In this document: piece by piece, positions 8,671-16,282 of the stretch
Position numbering within the stretch: the first letter of the stretch is position 1
How the letters are laid out: each line of letters opens with the position of its first letter
Source: Mycolicibacterium sp. MU0050
Lineage (GTDB): Bacteria; Actinomycetota; Actinomycetes; Mycobacteriales; Mycobacteriaceae
NCBI RefSeq assembly: GCF_963378085.1
Contig: NZ_OY726395.1
Span: 4,650,001 to 4,714,000 of the forward strand
DNA: 64,000 bases
Reading direction: 5' to 3'
Program-made: the position numbers and the translations under genes
The notes under the pieces: model-generated
What the model was told of the DNA's origin: nothing
What the model saw: the letters and a program-made list of their open reading frames with translations, nothing else
The model's database searches: none

Positions 8671-9485
8671 TGTCGGACTGCTACTACGAACTCGTCGACG
8701 CCGACGGCAGTCGCGGGGAGAGGTTCGCGACCACCGACCTGGTTCGCAGCACGTGGTCGGCGAGCATCCAGCACGGCGCGCCGGTATCGGCGCTGCTGGC
8801 CCGCGCGCTGGAACGCTGCGAACAGCGCGACGACACCCGGTTGACCCGGGTGGTGGTGGATCTGCTCGGCGGCGTTCCCGCCGAGGGCGACATCTGGGTC
8901 CGGTCCCAAATCGAGCGGGCCGGCAAGCAGATCGAGTTGGTCAGCGCGCAGATGCTCGCCCCCGACAAGGAGGGTGCGCCGCGCCCGGTGGCGACCGCGA
9001 CCGGGTGGCGCATGCAGACCCTGGACACCGAGGCGTTGCGGCACGCGCCAGCGCAGCCGATGCCGCCGCTGTCGGAGGCCAAATCCCGTGATATGCGCAA
9101 GGACTGGGATCAGAACTACGTGCACAGCGTGGACTGGCGCTGGCTCACCAACCCCATGGACGAGGGCCCCGGCGCGTCTTGGATCCGCCCGCTGGTGGAT
9201 CTTGTCAAGGGCGAGGAACTGACACCCCTGCAGCGGCTGTTCACCGTCGCCGACGACGCCAACGGCCTGGGCAACAAGCTCGACATCCGCAAGTGGACGT
9301 TCATGAACACCGATCTGGCGGTGCACATCCACCGAGTCCCCGAAGGGGAATGGACCGGCATCCGCGCCGAAACCAGCTACGGTCCCGACGGAATCGGGAC
9401 CACGCTGGGCACGCTGTTCGACGAGAGCGGCGCCGTGGGGGCCGTCCAGCAGTCGGTGTTGGTGCGCCCGCGGCCCACCAGGTAG
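8670..9485 (+). CDS. Acyl-CoA thioesterase-family protein (double hotdog)
   Basis: A 271-residue protein with two hotdog-like halves. The ends are characteristic: N-terminal GERFATTDLVRSTWSASIQHGAPVSALLARALE, and C-terminal WTGIRAETSYGPDGIGTTLGTLFDESGAVG followed by QQSVLVRPR. This is the layout of TesB-like or 4HBT_3 thioesterases found widely in mycobacteria. It would release free acid from an acyl-CoA. The start ATG at 8670 overlaps the lactonase stop; GTG at 8661 is an alternative. With the lactonase it forms a plus-strand pair ending at the 60-bp convergent element (9510-9569). Confidence 0.8.
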   Translation: MSDCYYELVDADGSRGERFATTDLVRSTWSASIQHGAPVSALLARALERCEQRDDTRLTRVVVDLLGGVPAEGDIWVRSQIERAGKQIELVSAQMLAPDKEGAPRPVATATGWRMQTLDTEALRHAPAQPMPPLSEAKSRDMRKDWDQNYVHSVDWRWLTNPMDEGPGASWIRPLVDLVKGEELTPLQRLFTVADDANGLGNKLDIRKWTFMNTDLAVHIHRVPEGEWTGIRAETSYGPDGIGTTLGTLFDESGAVGAVQQSVLVRPRPTR

Positions 9486-9509
9486 GCGCGAGGCCCGCAC
9501 CCACCAAGC

Positions 9510-9569
9510 GCGAGCGTGCGCGCCCCCGACCGACACGCCGCAGAAGCTACGTGTTTTGAGCCCGCTCGC
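9510..9569. repeat. 60-bp convergent-end element, copy 1
   Basis: A 60-base element bounded by GCGAGCGTGC and CCCGCTCGC, with an internal CGACACGCCG and CGTGTTT. A second copy of exactly the same length lies at 59970-60029. The ends are self-complementary (GCGAGCG against CGCTCGC), so both copies can fold. Each fills the gap between a plus-strand gene end and a minus-strand gene end: here the thioesterase and the ferredoxin. A role as bidirectional terminator is inferred. I recall similar sequences between mycobacterial genes, but that needs a search. Confidence 0.65.
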
Positions 9570-9579
9570 GCTGGATAGC

Positions 9580-9768
9580 TCAGGGGAAGTACAGGGCGCC
9601 GGCGGGGCATTCGGCGACGGCCTTCGCCATCCGCTCACGATCGCTCTCCGGTCGCTCGGGCTCGGTGATCGCCACGTACCCCTCGTCCTGGACCTCGAAG
9701 ACGTCCTCGGCGATGGTCTCGCAGATCCCATGGCCGACACACCTGCTCAGATCGACGGCGATCCGCAT
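9580..9768 (-). CDS. [3Fe-4S]-type ferredoxin
   Basis: A 62-residue acidic ferredoxin. Cysteines are at 10 and 16 (CVGHGIC) and 54 (CP), the three-ligand pattern CxxHxxC...CP of mycobacterial [3Fe-4S] ferredoxins that feed P450s. A strong ribosome site, GGGAGGGACG, precedes ATG at 9768. The P450 gene at 9786 ends 17 bases upstream on the same strand, so the two are surely one transcription unit and probably one redox pair. It may also serve the P450 at 5817, which lacks its own ferredoxin gene. Confidence 0.92.
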   Translation of the reverse strand: MRIAVDLSRCVGHGICETIAEDVFEVQDEGYVAITEPERPESDRERMAKAVAECPAGALYFP

Positions 9769-9785
9769 CGTCCCTCCCGCCTCCG

Positions 9786-11042
9786 CTACTGGATGTGTGC
9801 CGGCAGCCGCTTCACGCCGTGCACGAAGCTGCTGTACAGCAGGTCGGGCTCGCCGAACTCGACGCGCTTGAGCCGGGTCAAAAGCTCCCGGAACAGGTGG
9901 CGCAGTTCGGTTTTGGCCAACTGGTTGCCCAGGCAGAAGTGTGGACCGCCGCCGCCGAATCCGACCTGTGGATTCGGCGAGCGCGACAGGTCGAACTTGC
10001 CGGGGTCGGCGAAGACCGCTTCGTCCCGGTTGGCCGAACAGTAGAACAGGCCCACCTTGTCGCCGGCCGAGATCAACTGGCCGCCGACCTCGACGTCCTC
10101 GGTGGCGAACCGGGCGAACTGCAGCACGGGGGTGGCCCACCGCACGAATTCCTCTGTCGCCAGGCCGATCCGGCCGTCGAAGTCCTCGAGCAGCCAGTCC
10201 CTCTGCTCGGGGTTGGCGGCCAGGGCCATCATGGCGTGCGTGGTGGTCTGCTTGGTGGTGTCGTTTCCCGCGGACGCCAGCAGGATCAGGAACGCGCCGA
10301 TCTCCTCGTCGGTGAGCCGGTGCCCGTCCACCTCGGCGTTGACGATGCTGGTCATCAGGTCGTCACCGGGGTTCGCCCGACGGAACTTGGCCAGTTCGAC
10401 CCCGGTGTTGGAGATCAGCATGATCTCGTTGATGGTGTCCATGGCACGCTCTTCCAGCGTGCTGTATTCGTCGTCGCTCATGCTGAACAGCTTCTCGGCG
10501 GCCGCGGCCAGCGCGGGCTGATCGGCCTTCGGCACACCGAGCATGTCGGAGATGGTGGTCATCGGCAGCCGCGCCGAACACGCCTCGACGAAGTCGACGT
10601 CGCCGACACCGACCAGGTCGTCGACGATCTTGACCGCGTTGGCATGGATCTGCTCGTCGATGCGGCGCAGGTTGCGCGGGGTGAAGGCCGAACTGATCAG
10701 TCGTCGGTAGGTGGTGTGCTGCGGCGGATCCATGACCAGAAAGAACGCCGCCACGTGTTGCATCTCGGCGGGCATGGGGTCCAGCGCGACCCCGCGCGCC
10801 GAGGTGAACAACTCGGGATGCTGGCTGGCGAAGACGATGTCCTCGCGCCGGGTCAGCGCCCAGAACCCCGGCTCTTCCAGGTCGAACAGCGTGGGCAACG
10901 GCGGGTGCCAGCTGAGCCCGTCACTGGCCCGGAGCTGGGCAAACGTTTGGTCGCGCTGGTCGAACGGCCGGCTCCAGAAGTCGTGCGAGGTGATGTCGTG
11001 CGGGCTGTACTCCCGGGCCTGCGGCGCATCGGCGACCGTCAC
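9786..11042 (-). CDS. Cytochrome P450
   Basis: A complete 418-residue P450. The I helix has SAGNDTTKQ, the K helix EEFVRW, and the heme loop FGGGGPHFCLGNQLAK. The FMVMDPPQHTTYRRL-like region (FLVMDPPQHTTYRRLISSAFTP) is typical of actinobacterial CYPs related to the CYP124/125/142 group. That kinship is my impression from motifs, not an alignment. The GTG start at 11042 is set by AGGAGGGAGACATCCA just upstream. A ferredoxin gene follows. Copy 3 of the shared motif lies 51 bases ahead. It probably hydroxylates a lipid or terpenoid substrate of the same pathway as the 856-7761 operon. Confidence 0.93.
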   Translation of the reverse strand: MTVADAPQAREYSPHDITSHDFWSRPFDQRDQTFAQLRASDGLSWHPPLPTLFDLEEPGFWALTRREDIVFASQHPELFTSARGVALDPMPAEMQHVAAFFLVMDPPQHTTYRRLISSAFTPRNLRRIDEQIHANAVKIVDDLVGVGDVDFVEACSARLPMTTISDMLGVPKADQPALAAAAEKLFSMSDDEYSTLEERAMDTINEIMLISNTGVELAKFRRANPGDDLMTSIVNAEVDGHRLTDEEIGAFLILLASAGNDTTKQTTTHAMMALAANPEQRDWLLEDFDGRIGLATEEFVRWATPVLQFARFATEDVEVGGQLISAGDKVGLFYCSANRDEAVFADPGKFDLSRSPNPQVGFGGGGPHFCLGNQLAKTELRHLFRELLTRLKRVEFGEPDLLYSSFVHGVKRLPAHIQ

Positions 11043-11092
11043 TGGATGTCTCCCTCCTGGCCGCGCGACATGGGGCGGCGACTCCGGCCAAC

Positions 11093-11122
11093 AGCGTGAC
11101 ACTTTCGATTTAGTTTGTAAAG
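11093..11122 (-). promoter_or_regulatory. Shared 30-bp upstream motif, copy 3
   Basis: CTTTACA-N14-TGTCACGCT on the minus strand, 51 bases upstream of the GTG start of the P450-ferredoxin pair. It has the same 14-base spacing as the other three copies. It lies in the 318-base stretch between the P450 start and the transposase start, with a second dyad at 11187-11210 nearby. Otherwise that stretch holds no gene. Confidence 0.6.
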
Positions 11123-11186
11123 ATGGCCGGCCGGTGGGGGCGGTCCGCGCAGCAGGTCAGTTTTTTCCAACACGGGCCGAATCGAT

Positions 11187-11210
11187 TTACAACAGCACTA
11201 CAAGTTGTAA
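11187..11210. promoter_or_regulatory. Inverted repeat TTACAAC-N10-GTTGTAA (possible TetR operator)
   Basis: Two perfect 7-bp arms separated by 10 bases. The right arm overlaps a second small dyad, CTACAAG-TTGTAA. Before the IS481 insertion this lay about 70 bases from the tetR gene now at 12353, between it and the divergent P450. This is the usual place for a TetR autoregulatory operator. TTACA/TGTAA half-sites also occur in the shared 30-bp motif. Binding is inference. Confidence 0.5.
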
Positions 11211-11257
11211 CGTTAACCGATGGCGGGCACCGGGCCCGGCACCCGTTACCGGCTAGG

Positions 11258-12335
11258 TGTACCGGGACAGGACGTTGGTAGCAGGCGTGTTGGCTTGAAG
11301 TGAGGAGAACCTCCGGGTGGGGTGTGGCTTGTCTAGGTCCACTGCTCTCCGGAGGTTCTCGTGTCCCACCGTAATGCCCGTACGACGTTTCACGGCCGGC
11401 TGCTGATGGTGCGCCGGTATCAGGCCGGCTGGCCTAAGACCCATATCGCCACGGCGATGGGCGTCTCGCGCAAGTGTGTCCACACCTGGATCAGCCGGTT
11501 CGAGTCCGAGGGCGAAGCCGGCCTCATCGACCGGTCCTCGCGGCCGCACACCACACCGACCCGTACTCCGCGCAGCGTGGAGAACCAGATCGTGGCCTGG
11601 CGGCGGCGCCACCGCTGCGGCCCCGACGAAATCGCGGCCAAGCTGGGGGTATGCGCGCGAACGGTGTCGCGCGTGTTGAACAGGCGTCAGATGCCGTACT
11701 TGCGCGACTGCGACCCGATGACCGGTCAGGTAATCCGCGCCTCGAAGGCCACGGCCGTTCGCTACGAGCGAGCCCGCCCCGGCGAACTGGTGCACATGGA
11801 CGTCAAGAAACTGGGCCGCATCCCCGACGGCGGCGGCTGGCGGGCTCACGGTCGAGGACACGCCCCGAACCGAGACCGCAAGAGCGGTAACGGCTTCGAT
11901 TACGTGCACTCCCTGGTCGATGACCATTCCCGCCTGGCCTATTCCGAGATCCTGCCCGACGAGAAAGGGGCCACCTGCGCAGGGTTCTTGCAGCGAGCGG
12001 CACTGCACTTCCGCGCCCACGGAATCACCACCATCGAGGCGGTCATGACTGATAACGCCTGGGCCTACCGCTACAGCCTGCGCGATGTCTGCGCAGAGCT
12101 GGGTGCGCGCCAGGTGTTCATCAAACCGCACTGCCCCTGGCAGAACGGCAAGGTAGAGCGTCTCAACCGCACCCTGCAGACCGAGTGGGCCTACAAGCGC
12201 GTCTTCGCGTCCAACGCTCACCGCGCCGCAGCCCTTGCCCCCTGGCTCAAGTACTACAACACTGAACGCCGTCACAGTGCACTCGGCGGCCTCCCACCGA
12301 TCAGCCGACTGACACCAACCTCATGACTCAGTACA
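11258..12335 (+). mobile_element. IS481-family insertion sequence with 6-bp target duplication
   Basis: A 1078-bp element running from TGTACCGGGACAGGACGTTG to its right end. The right end read inward is TGTACTGAGTCATGAGGTTG, an imperfect inverted repeat with TGT...ACA termini. Perfect direct repeats GCTAGG flank it (11252-11257 and 12336-12341), so it looks like a recent, intact insertion. It carries one transposase gene. It landed in the intergenic region between the P450 and tetR, leaving tetR coding sequence whole but moving it about 1.1 kb from its upstream region. Confidence 0.9.
11361..12326 (+). CDS. IS481-family transposase
   Basis: A 321-residue DDE transposase. The N-terminal helix-turn-helix region (TAMGVSRKCVHTWISRFESEG) is followed by a second HTH (CARTVSRVLN). 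The rve-type catalytic domain has D in VHMDVKK, D in VMTDNAWAY and E in GKVERLNRT. The reading frame is uninterrupted, GTG start, ending nine bases inside the right end of the element. It would bind the terminal repeats and move the IS. No accessory genes are present. Confidence 0.95.
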   Translation: MSHRNARTTFHGRLLMVRRYQAGWPKTHIATAMGVSRKCVHTWISRFESEGEAGLIDRSSRPHTTPTRTPRSVENQIVAWRRRHRCGPDEIAAKLGVCARTVSRVLNRRQMPYLRDCDPMTGQVIRASKATAVRYERARPGELVHMDVKKLGRIPDGGGWRAHGRGHAPNRDRKSGNGFDYVHSLVDDHSRLAYSEILPDEKGATCAGFLQRAALHFRAHGITTIEAVMTDNAWAYRYSLRDVCAELGARQVFIKPHCPWQNGKVERLNRTLQTEWAYKRVFASNAHRAAALAPWLKYYNTERRHSALGGLPPISRLTPTS

Positions 12336-12352
12336 GCTAGGGGGGTCCAGAC

Positions 12353-12901
12353 GTGCAGGATTCGACGCTGCCCGATCTCGAGTATGCCGCCGACGAACAC
12401 AGCTCCTCGCGGCAACGGATTCTGCATGCCACCGCAGAAGTGTTGGCCCGCAACGGGCAGACCAAGCTGAGCCTGTCCGAGGTCGCCGCGCAGGCCGGGG
12501 TGTCGCGCCCCACCCTGTACCGCTGGTTCGCCTCCAAGGACGACCTCCTCTCGGCGTTCGGCGCCTTCGAGCAGCAGGGCTTCGACCAGGGCATGATCAC
12601 CGCCACGGCGGGGCTGCGCGGCAGCGAGCGCCTCGATGCCGCACTGCGCTACATCGTCGCGTTCCAGCGCTCGTACTCCGGGGTGCGCCTGATCGACGTG
12701 GAACCCGCGGCCGCGATCTCCCGCCTGGCCAAGGTCATTCCGGTGATGCGTTCCGGCCTGGAGCGGATGCTGCCCGGACCCAACGGTGCCGAGAAGGCCG
12801 CCACCGCGGTGCGAGTCGCGGTGTCGCACTACATCGTTCGCAGCGACGACGCCGAACAGTTCCTGGCCCAGCTGCGGCACGCGGTGGGCATCAAGCCCTG
12901 A
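12353..12901 (+). CDS. TetR/AcrR-family transcriptional regulator
   Basis: A 182-residue regulator. The HTH spans about residues 20-65 (ILHATAEVLARNGQTKLSLS, then VSRPTLYRWFASKDDLLSAF). The rest is an all-helical ligand domain. GTG at 12353 follows AGGGGGGTCC, a good ribosome site. The IS481 element now sits 17 bases upstream, so native promoter sequence is displaced; the element is transcribed in the same direction and might drive it. It is convergent with the acyl-CoA dehydrogenase. Candidate targets are the dyad at 11187 and the four copies of the 30-bp motif. Confidence 0.9.
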   Translation: MQDSTLPDLEYAADEHSSSRQRILHATAEVLARNGQTKLSLSEVAAQAGVSRPTLYRWFASKDDLLSAFGAFEQQGFDQGMITATAGLRGSERLDAALRYIVAFQRSYSGVRLIDVEPAAAISRLAKVIPVMRSGLERMLPGPNGAEKAATAVRVAVSHYIVRSDDAEQFLAQLRHAVGIKP

Positions 12902-12923
12902 CCCGCCGGTGCGCGCGGGCCCG

Positions 12924-14123
12924 TCAGCGCGTCTTGCTCGCCGGCGGCGAGTAGTTCGGTTTGCCCAGCCCGAGGGCGTGGGTGGCGATCATGTTGCGGA
13001 ACACCTCCAGGGTGCCGCCGTAGATTCCAGACGGTACGGACAGCCGGAAGACGTGCTCGGCGGCGCCGTCGTCGGCCGCCCCGGGGGTCTCCGCGGGCAG
13101 CAGCGCCGCCGGACCCAGCAGGTCCATCAGCTCCGGCGCGACCTCCCGCATCGTCGCCACGATCGCGACGCGGCCGTACATCTCCGGGGTACTCAGCGCG
13201 GCCTCCATCCGGGCGATGCTGCGGCCCAGCCGGTATTGCACCGCGTCGTCGTCGATGCGGCGACTGCCGTCCGGGGATGCCGCGCCGAGGATGGCAGCCG
13301 CGCGGTCGGCCGCCTCCGCCATCAGCAGGCCATGCTCGGACATCATCGCGATCTTCTGCAGACCTTGCGAATCCGGTTCCATCACACCGTGTTCGGCGTC
13401 CAGCGCGACTCGCATCACGGTCCACCCGCCGTTCACCTCACCGATGCGGTAGCGGTCGTCGACCCGCACGTCGCTGTAATACACGATGTTGGTGCGGTCG
13501 CCGTCGACGGTGCGAAGGCCCTGGATCTCGATGCCCGGGGTGTCCATCGGCACCAGGAACATCGTCAGGCTCTGATGCTTGGGCGCCTCCGGGGCGGTGT
13601 TGGTCAACAGGAAGACGTATTGCGCGTTGTGGGCGTTGGAAGTGAACATCTTGGCGCCGTTGATGATCCAGCTCGATCCATCCGCTTCGCGGACCGCGCG
13701 GGTCTTGCACGTCGCCACGTCGGAGCCGCCGTCGGGCTCGGTGTAGCCCAGGCACAGCCGGATGTGGCCGGCGAGCACGCCGGGCATCACTTCCTGCGCC
13801 AGCTCGTCGCTCGCGAATTTGGCCACCACATGGGCCACCATCGCGGTGGTGCCCCAGTGGAACCACGGCGTGTGGGCGCGCCCGATCTCCAGGTCCCAAA
13901 TCCGGCGACGCACTGCGCTGAAGCCGCCGTCGCTCTCCTCGTTGAAGTCGGCGGCCAGCAGGCCCCGCTCCCCCAGCGCCAGATGGACGGTCTCGTCGAA
14001 GTTCTCGCCGGTCTCCCGATCCCGACGGATCACCTCGTCGGTGACGAGTTCGGCCAGCAGTGCCCGCAGCTCATCCTGGAACGCCTGATCGTCCTGCGAC
14101 AACGCCACGCGGGAAAAGTCCAC
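12924..14123 (-). CDS. Acyl-CoA dehydrogenase
   Basis: A 399-residue flavoprotein of the acyl-CoA dehydrogenase family. Signature segments are CLGYTEPDGGSDVATCKTRA (FAD/substrate loop), WIINGAKMFTSNAHNA, and SGIYGGTLEVFRNMIATHAL at the C-terminus. It would introduce a 2,3-double bond in an acyl-CoA and pass electrons to ETF. The GTG at 14123 is preferred over ATG at 14141 because GGAGGACCA precedes it. Copy 4 of the shared motif lies 36 bases upstream, linking it to the P450/BVMO regulon. It is a single gene, not one of an overlapping pair like those at 60-64 kb. Confidence 0.9.
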   Translation of the reverse strand: MDFSRVALSQDDQAFQDELRALLAELVTDEVIRRDRETGENFDETVHLALGERGLLAADFNEESDGGFSAVRRRIWDLEIGRAHTPWFHWGTTAMVAHVVAKFASDELAQEVMPGVLAGHIRLCLGYTEPDGGSDVATCKTRAVREADGSSWIINGAKMFTSNAHNAQYVFLLTNTAPEAPKHQSLTMFLVPMDTPGIEIQGLRTVDGDRTNIVYYSDVRVDDRYRIGEVNGGWTVMRVALDAEHGVMEPDSQGLQKIAMMSEHGLLMAEAADRAAAILGAASPDGSRRIDDDAVQYRLGRSIARMEAALSTPEMYGRVAIVATMREVAPELMDLLGPAALLPAETPGAADDGAAEHVFRLSVPSGIYGGTLEVFRNMIATHALGLGKPNYSPPASKTR

Positions 14124-14158
14124 TGGTCCTCCGTGCTCCACTCGAACCGCCGTCAGCG

Positions 14159-14188
14159 AGCGTGACAGTATTTGCCCGCATTGTAAAG
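14159..14188 (-). promoter_or_regulatory. Shared 30-bp upstream motif, copy 4
   Basis: CTTTACA-N14-TGTCACGCT on the minus strand, 36 bases upstream of the acyl-CoA dehydrogenase start. It has the same arms and spacing as copies at 289, 7794 and 11093. The plus-strand DUF427 gene starts 59 bases beyond it. Confidence 0.6.
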
Positions 14189-14246
14189 ACCGAGTTAGGG
14201 TTGGCCCCGTGGCAGAAGGACGACCGAATCACCCGGAAGCGCGGCG

Positions 14247-14954
14247 ATGAGCCTCGTCGCCGGGCGCGGCCCGTTCGGCAGCGACCCGGCGGGATGGTTC
14301 ACCCCGCCGGTGCCGGCCGACGTGGTGTTCGTCGAACCGCATCCGCGCCGGGTGCAGGCCGTGCGGGACGGCTCTCCGGTGATCGACACCGAAGACGTGC
14401 TGCTGGTGCATCGCCGGGGCCGGCCGCTGAGCTATGCCTTCCCGTCGGCCGCGGTCGCGGATCTGCCCGCCGAGCCCGTGGCCGAGGCCCCCGGCTATGT
14501 CACCGTGCCGTGGGCCGCCGTCGACAGCTGGTTCGAGGAGGGCCGGCAACTGGTGCACTACCCGCCCAACCCGTACCACCGGGTCGACTGCCGCCCCACC
14601 ACCCGGGGCCTGCGGGTGAGCGTCGGGGCCACGACGCTGGTCGACACCACCGAGACGGTGATCGTCTTCGAGACCTCGCTGGCGCCGCGTCTCTATGTCG
14701 CCCCCGCGCAGGTGCGCATGGATCTGCTGCGTCCCACCGCCACCACCAGCTACTGCAACTACAAGGGTCACACCACGTACTGGGCCGTCACGCTCGAGGA
14801 CGGCACCACCGTCGAGGACATCGCGTGGAGCTACGACGACCCGCTGCCGGAATCGCTGCCCATCAAGGGCTTCCTGAGTTTCGACGCCGAGCGGGTGCAG
14901 ATGCTGGCCGAGCTGCCCGGCGGCACCGGCGGCGATTGCGGTTGCCCCGCCTGA
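14247..14954 (+). CDS. DUF427-domain protein
   Basis: A 235-residue protein with two DUF427-like halves. The second holds the hallmark YCNYKGHTTYW, and the first has a matching LLVHRRGRPLSYAFP and VPWAAVDSWFEE. The family is common in actinobacteria and has no settled function. The C-terminus ends GGDCGCPA, with two cysteines that could bind metal or form a disulfide. ATG at 14247 gives the expected N-terminus. It is divergent from the acyl-CoA dehydrogenase across motif copy 4. Whether it belongs to the catabolic cluster is unclear. Confidence 0.85.
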   Translation: MSLVAGRGPFGSDPAGWFTPPVPADVVFVEPHPRRVQAVRDGSPVIDTEDVLLVHRRGRPLSYAFPSAAVADLPAEPVAEAPGYVTVPWAAVDSWFEEGRQLVHYPPNPYHRVDCRPTTRGLRVSVGATTLVDTTETVIVFETSLAPRLYVAPAQVRMDLLRPTATTSYCNYKGHTTYWAVTLEDGTTVEDIAWSYDDPLPESLPIKGFLSFDAERVQMLAELPGGTGGDCGCPA

Positions 14955-15131
14955 GCGCGGCCCCGTCGACCGCCGCGGTGTCCGGGGGCGCCTGAGGCCA
15001 TCCCCGACCCGTGGCGCGCGCTTCGCGTCAGCCACTTTTGTAACAAATGCGCAATGATCAGCGACTTTCCTGGGTAGAACCATCGGTTCACTACGATCGT
15101 TGATTCCAGGCATGACGAAAGGACGACCACC

Positions 15132-15887
15132 GTGCGGCAGGCATTCGGTTACGTCTTGGCTTTGCTGGGCGTGGTGACGCTCACCCAGACCGCGTGGGCC
15201 GCCGTCGGGACCGCCGCGGTACCCACCCCGACCGCGGACGTCAGCGTCGTCGACGTGGCGCCGCGGACCGGCTCGCAGGTCGGCGTCGGGCATCCGATCG
15301 TGGTGACCTTCGGTGAGGCCGTCGCCGACCGCGCCCGGGCCGAGCGCTCGATCCGCGTCCTGTCGCCCACCGCGGTGACCGGCGACTACGACTGGGTCAG
15401 CCCCACCACCGTGCACTTCGTGCCCGACGAGCTGTGGCCGGCGCACTCCGAGATCAAGCTGCTGGCCGGGGGCATGCCCATGAGCTTCCGGACGGGCGCC
15501 GCCGTCACGGCCGTCGCCGACATCTCCGCCCACACGTTCACCGTCAGCATCGACGGCGAGGTGGTCCGGCAGATGCCCGCGTCGATGGGCAAGGCCAAGT
15601 TCCCCACGCCGCAGGGTCGCTTCACCGTGCTCGGCAAAGAGAACCCGGTGGTGATGGATTCCCGGACCATCGGCATTCCGCTGGAGGACCCGGAGGGCTA
15701 CAAGCTCACCGTGAACCACGCCGTGCGGATCACCTGGGGCGGGGTCTACATCCATTCGGCGCCGTGGTCCGTCGGATCGCAGGGCTACGCCAACGTCAGC
15801 CACGGCTGCATCAACCTCAGCCCGGACAACGCCGCCTGGTACTACAACAACGTCGGGATCGGCGACCCGGTCACCGTCCAGGCCTGA
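15132..15887 (+). CDS. L,D-transpeptidase (YkuD domain), secreted
   Basis: A 251-residue cell-wall enzyme. A signal peptide (VRQAFGYVLALLGVVTLTQTAWA) is followed by a bacterial Ig-like domain (about residues 40-120) and a YkuD domain. The catalytic motif is in IHSAPWS and then SHGCINLSPDNA, with the nucleophile Cys in HGC. Such enzymes make 3-3 cross-links in mycobacterial peptidoglycan. GTG at 15132 follows AAAGGACGA. The 177 bases upstream contain no gene. It is followed by an unrelated small acidic protein. Ldt subtype was not assigned. Confidence 0.92.
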   Translation: MRQAFGYVLALLGVVTLTQTAWAAVGTAAVPTPTADVSVVDVAPRTGSQVGVGHPIVVTFGEAVADRARAERSIRVLSPTAVTGDYDWVSPTTVHFVPDELWPAHSEIKLLAGGMPMSFRTGAAVTAVADISAHTFTVSIDGEVVRQMPASMGKAKFPTPQGRFTVLGKENPVVMDSRTIGIPLEDPEGYKLTVNHAVRITWGGVYIHSAPWSVGSQGYANVSHGCINLSPDNAAWYYNNVGIGDPVTVQA

Positions 15888-15938
15888 GCCCGACGCGGGA
15901 ACTGTTTCGCCGGGCTGACCGACGGGCACCCGGCAGTA

Positions 15939-16280
15939 GTGCAGACAGACAACGACGACGCGTCCGAGAACATGCTCGACGCCACCGAGAGCCTGGATTC
16001 CGACCAAGTCCGCAACGACGACGGCGACGAGGTGGTGGATCCGCCCGAGAAGTGGATTCCCGCCGACGACGACCGGACGCTGGATCAGCGGATCGCCGAG
16101 GAGGAACCCGACGTCGCACCCGAGGACATCGACCCGGCCGACGCCGATGGTCGGGGTCCCGTCGCCTCGGTCTCCGATGATCAACTCGACCGGCTGACCC
16201 CGGAGCGCCACGGCCGCGACCACGGTCAGGTCGACGGCGCCCCCGAGGACGGCGACTCGCACTTCACCGTGGTGGAGTAG
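15939..16280 (+). CDS. DUF5709-type small acidic protein
   Basis: A 113-residue, very acidic protein with no membrane segment. The stretch ENMLDATESLDSDQVRNDDG, then DEVVDPPEKW, then LDQRIAEEEPDV, matches the conserved core of actinobacterial DUF5709 proteins, whose function is unknown. GTG at 15939 is the longest start and has a weak ribosome site; ATG at 15972 is possible. Its stop lies two bases before the ATG of the peptidase gene, so the pair is probably co-transcribed. Confidence 0.7.
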   Translation: MQTDNDDASENMLDATESLDSDQVRNDDGDEVVDPPEKWIPADDDRTLDQRIAEEEPDVAPEDIDPADADGRGPVASVSDDQLDRLTPERHGRDHGQVDGAPEDGDSHFTVVE

Positions 16281-16282
16281 GG

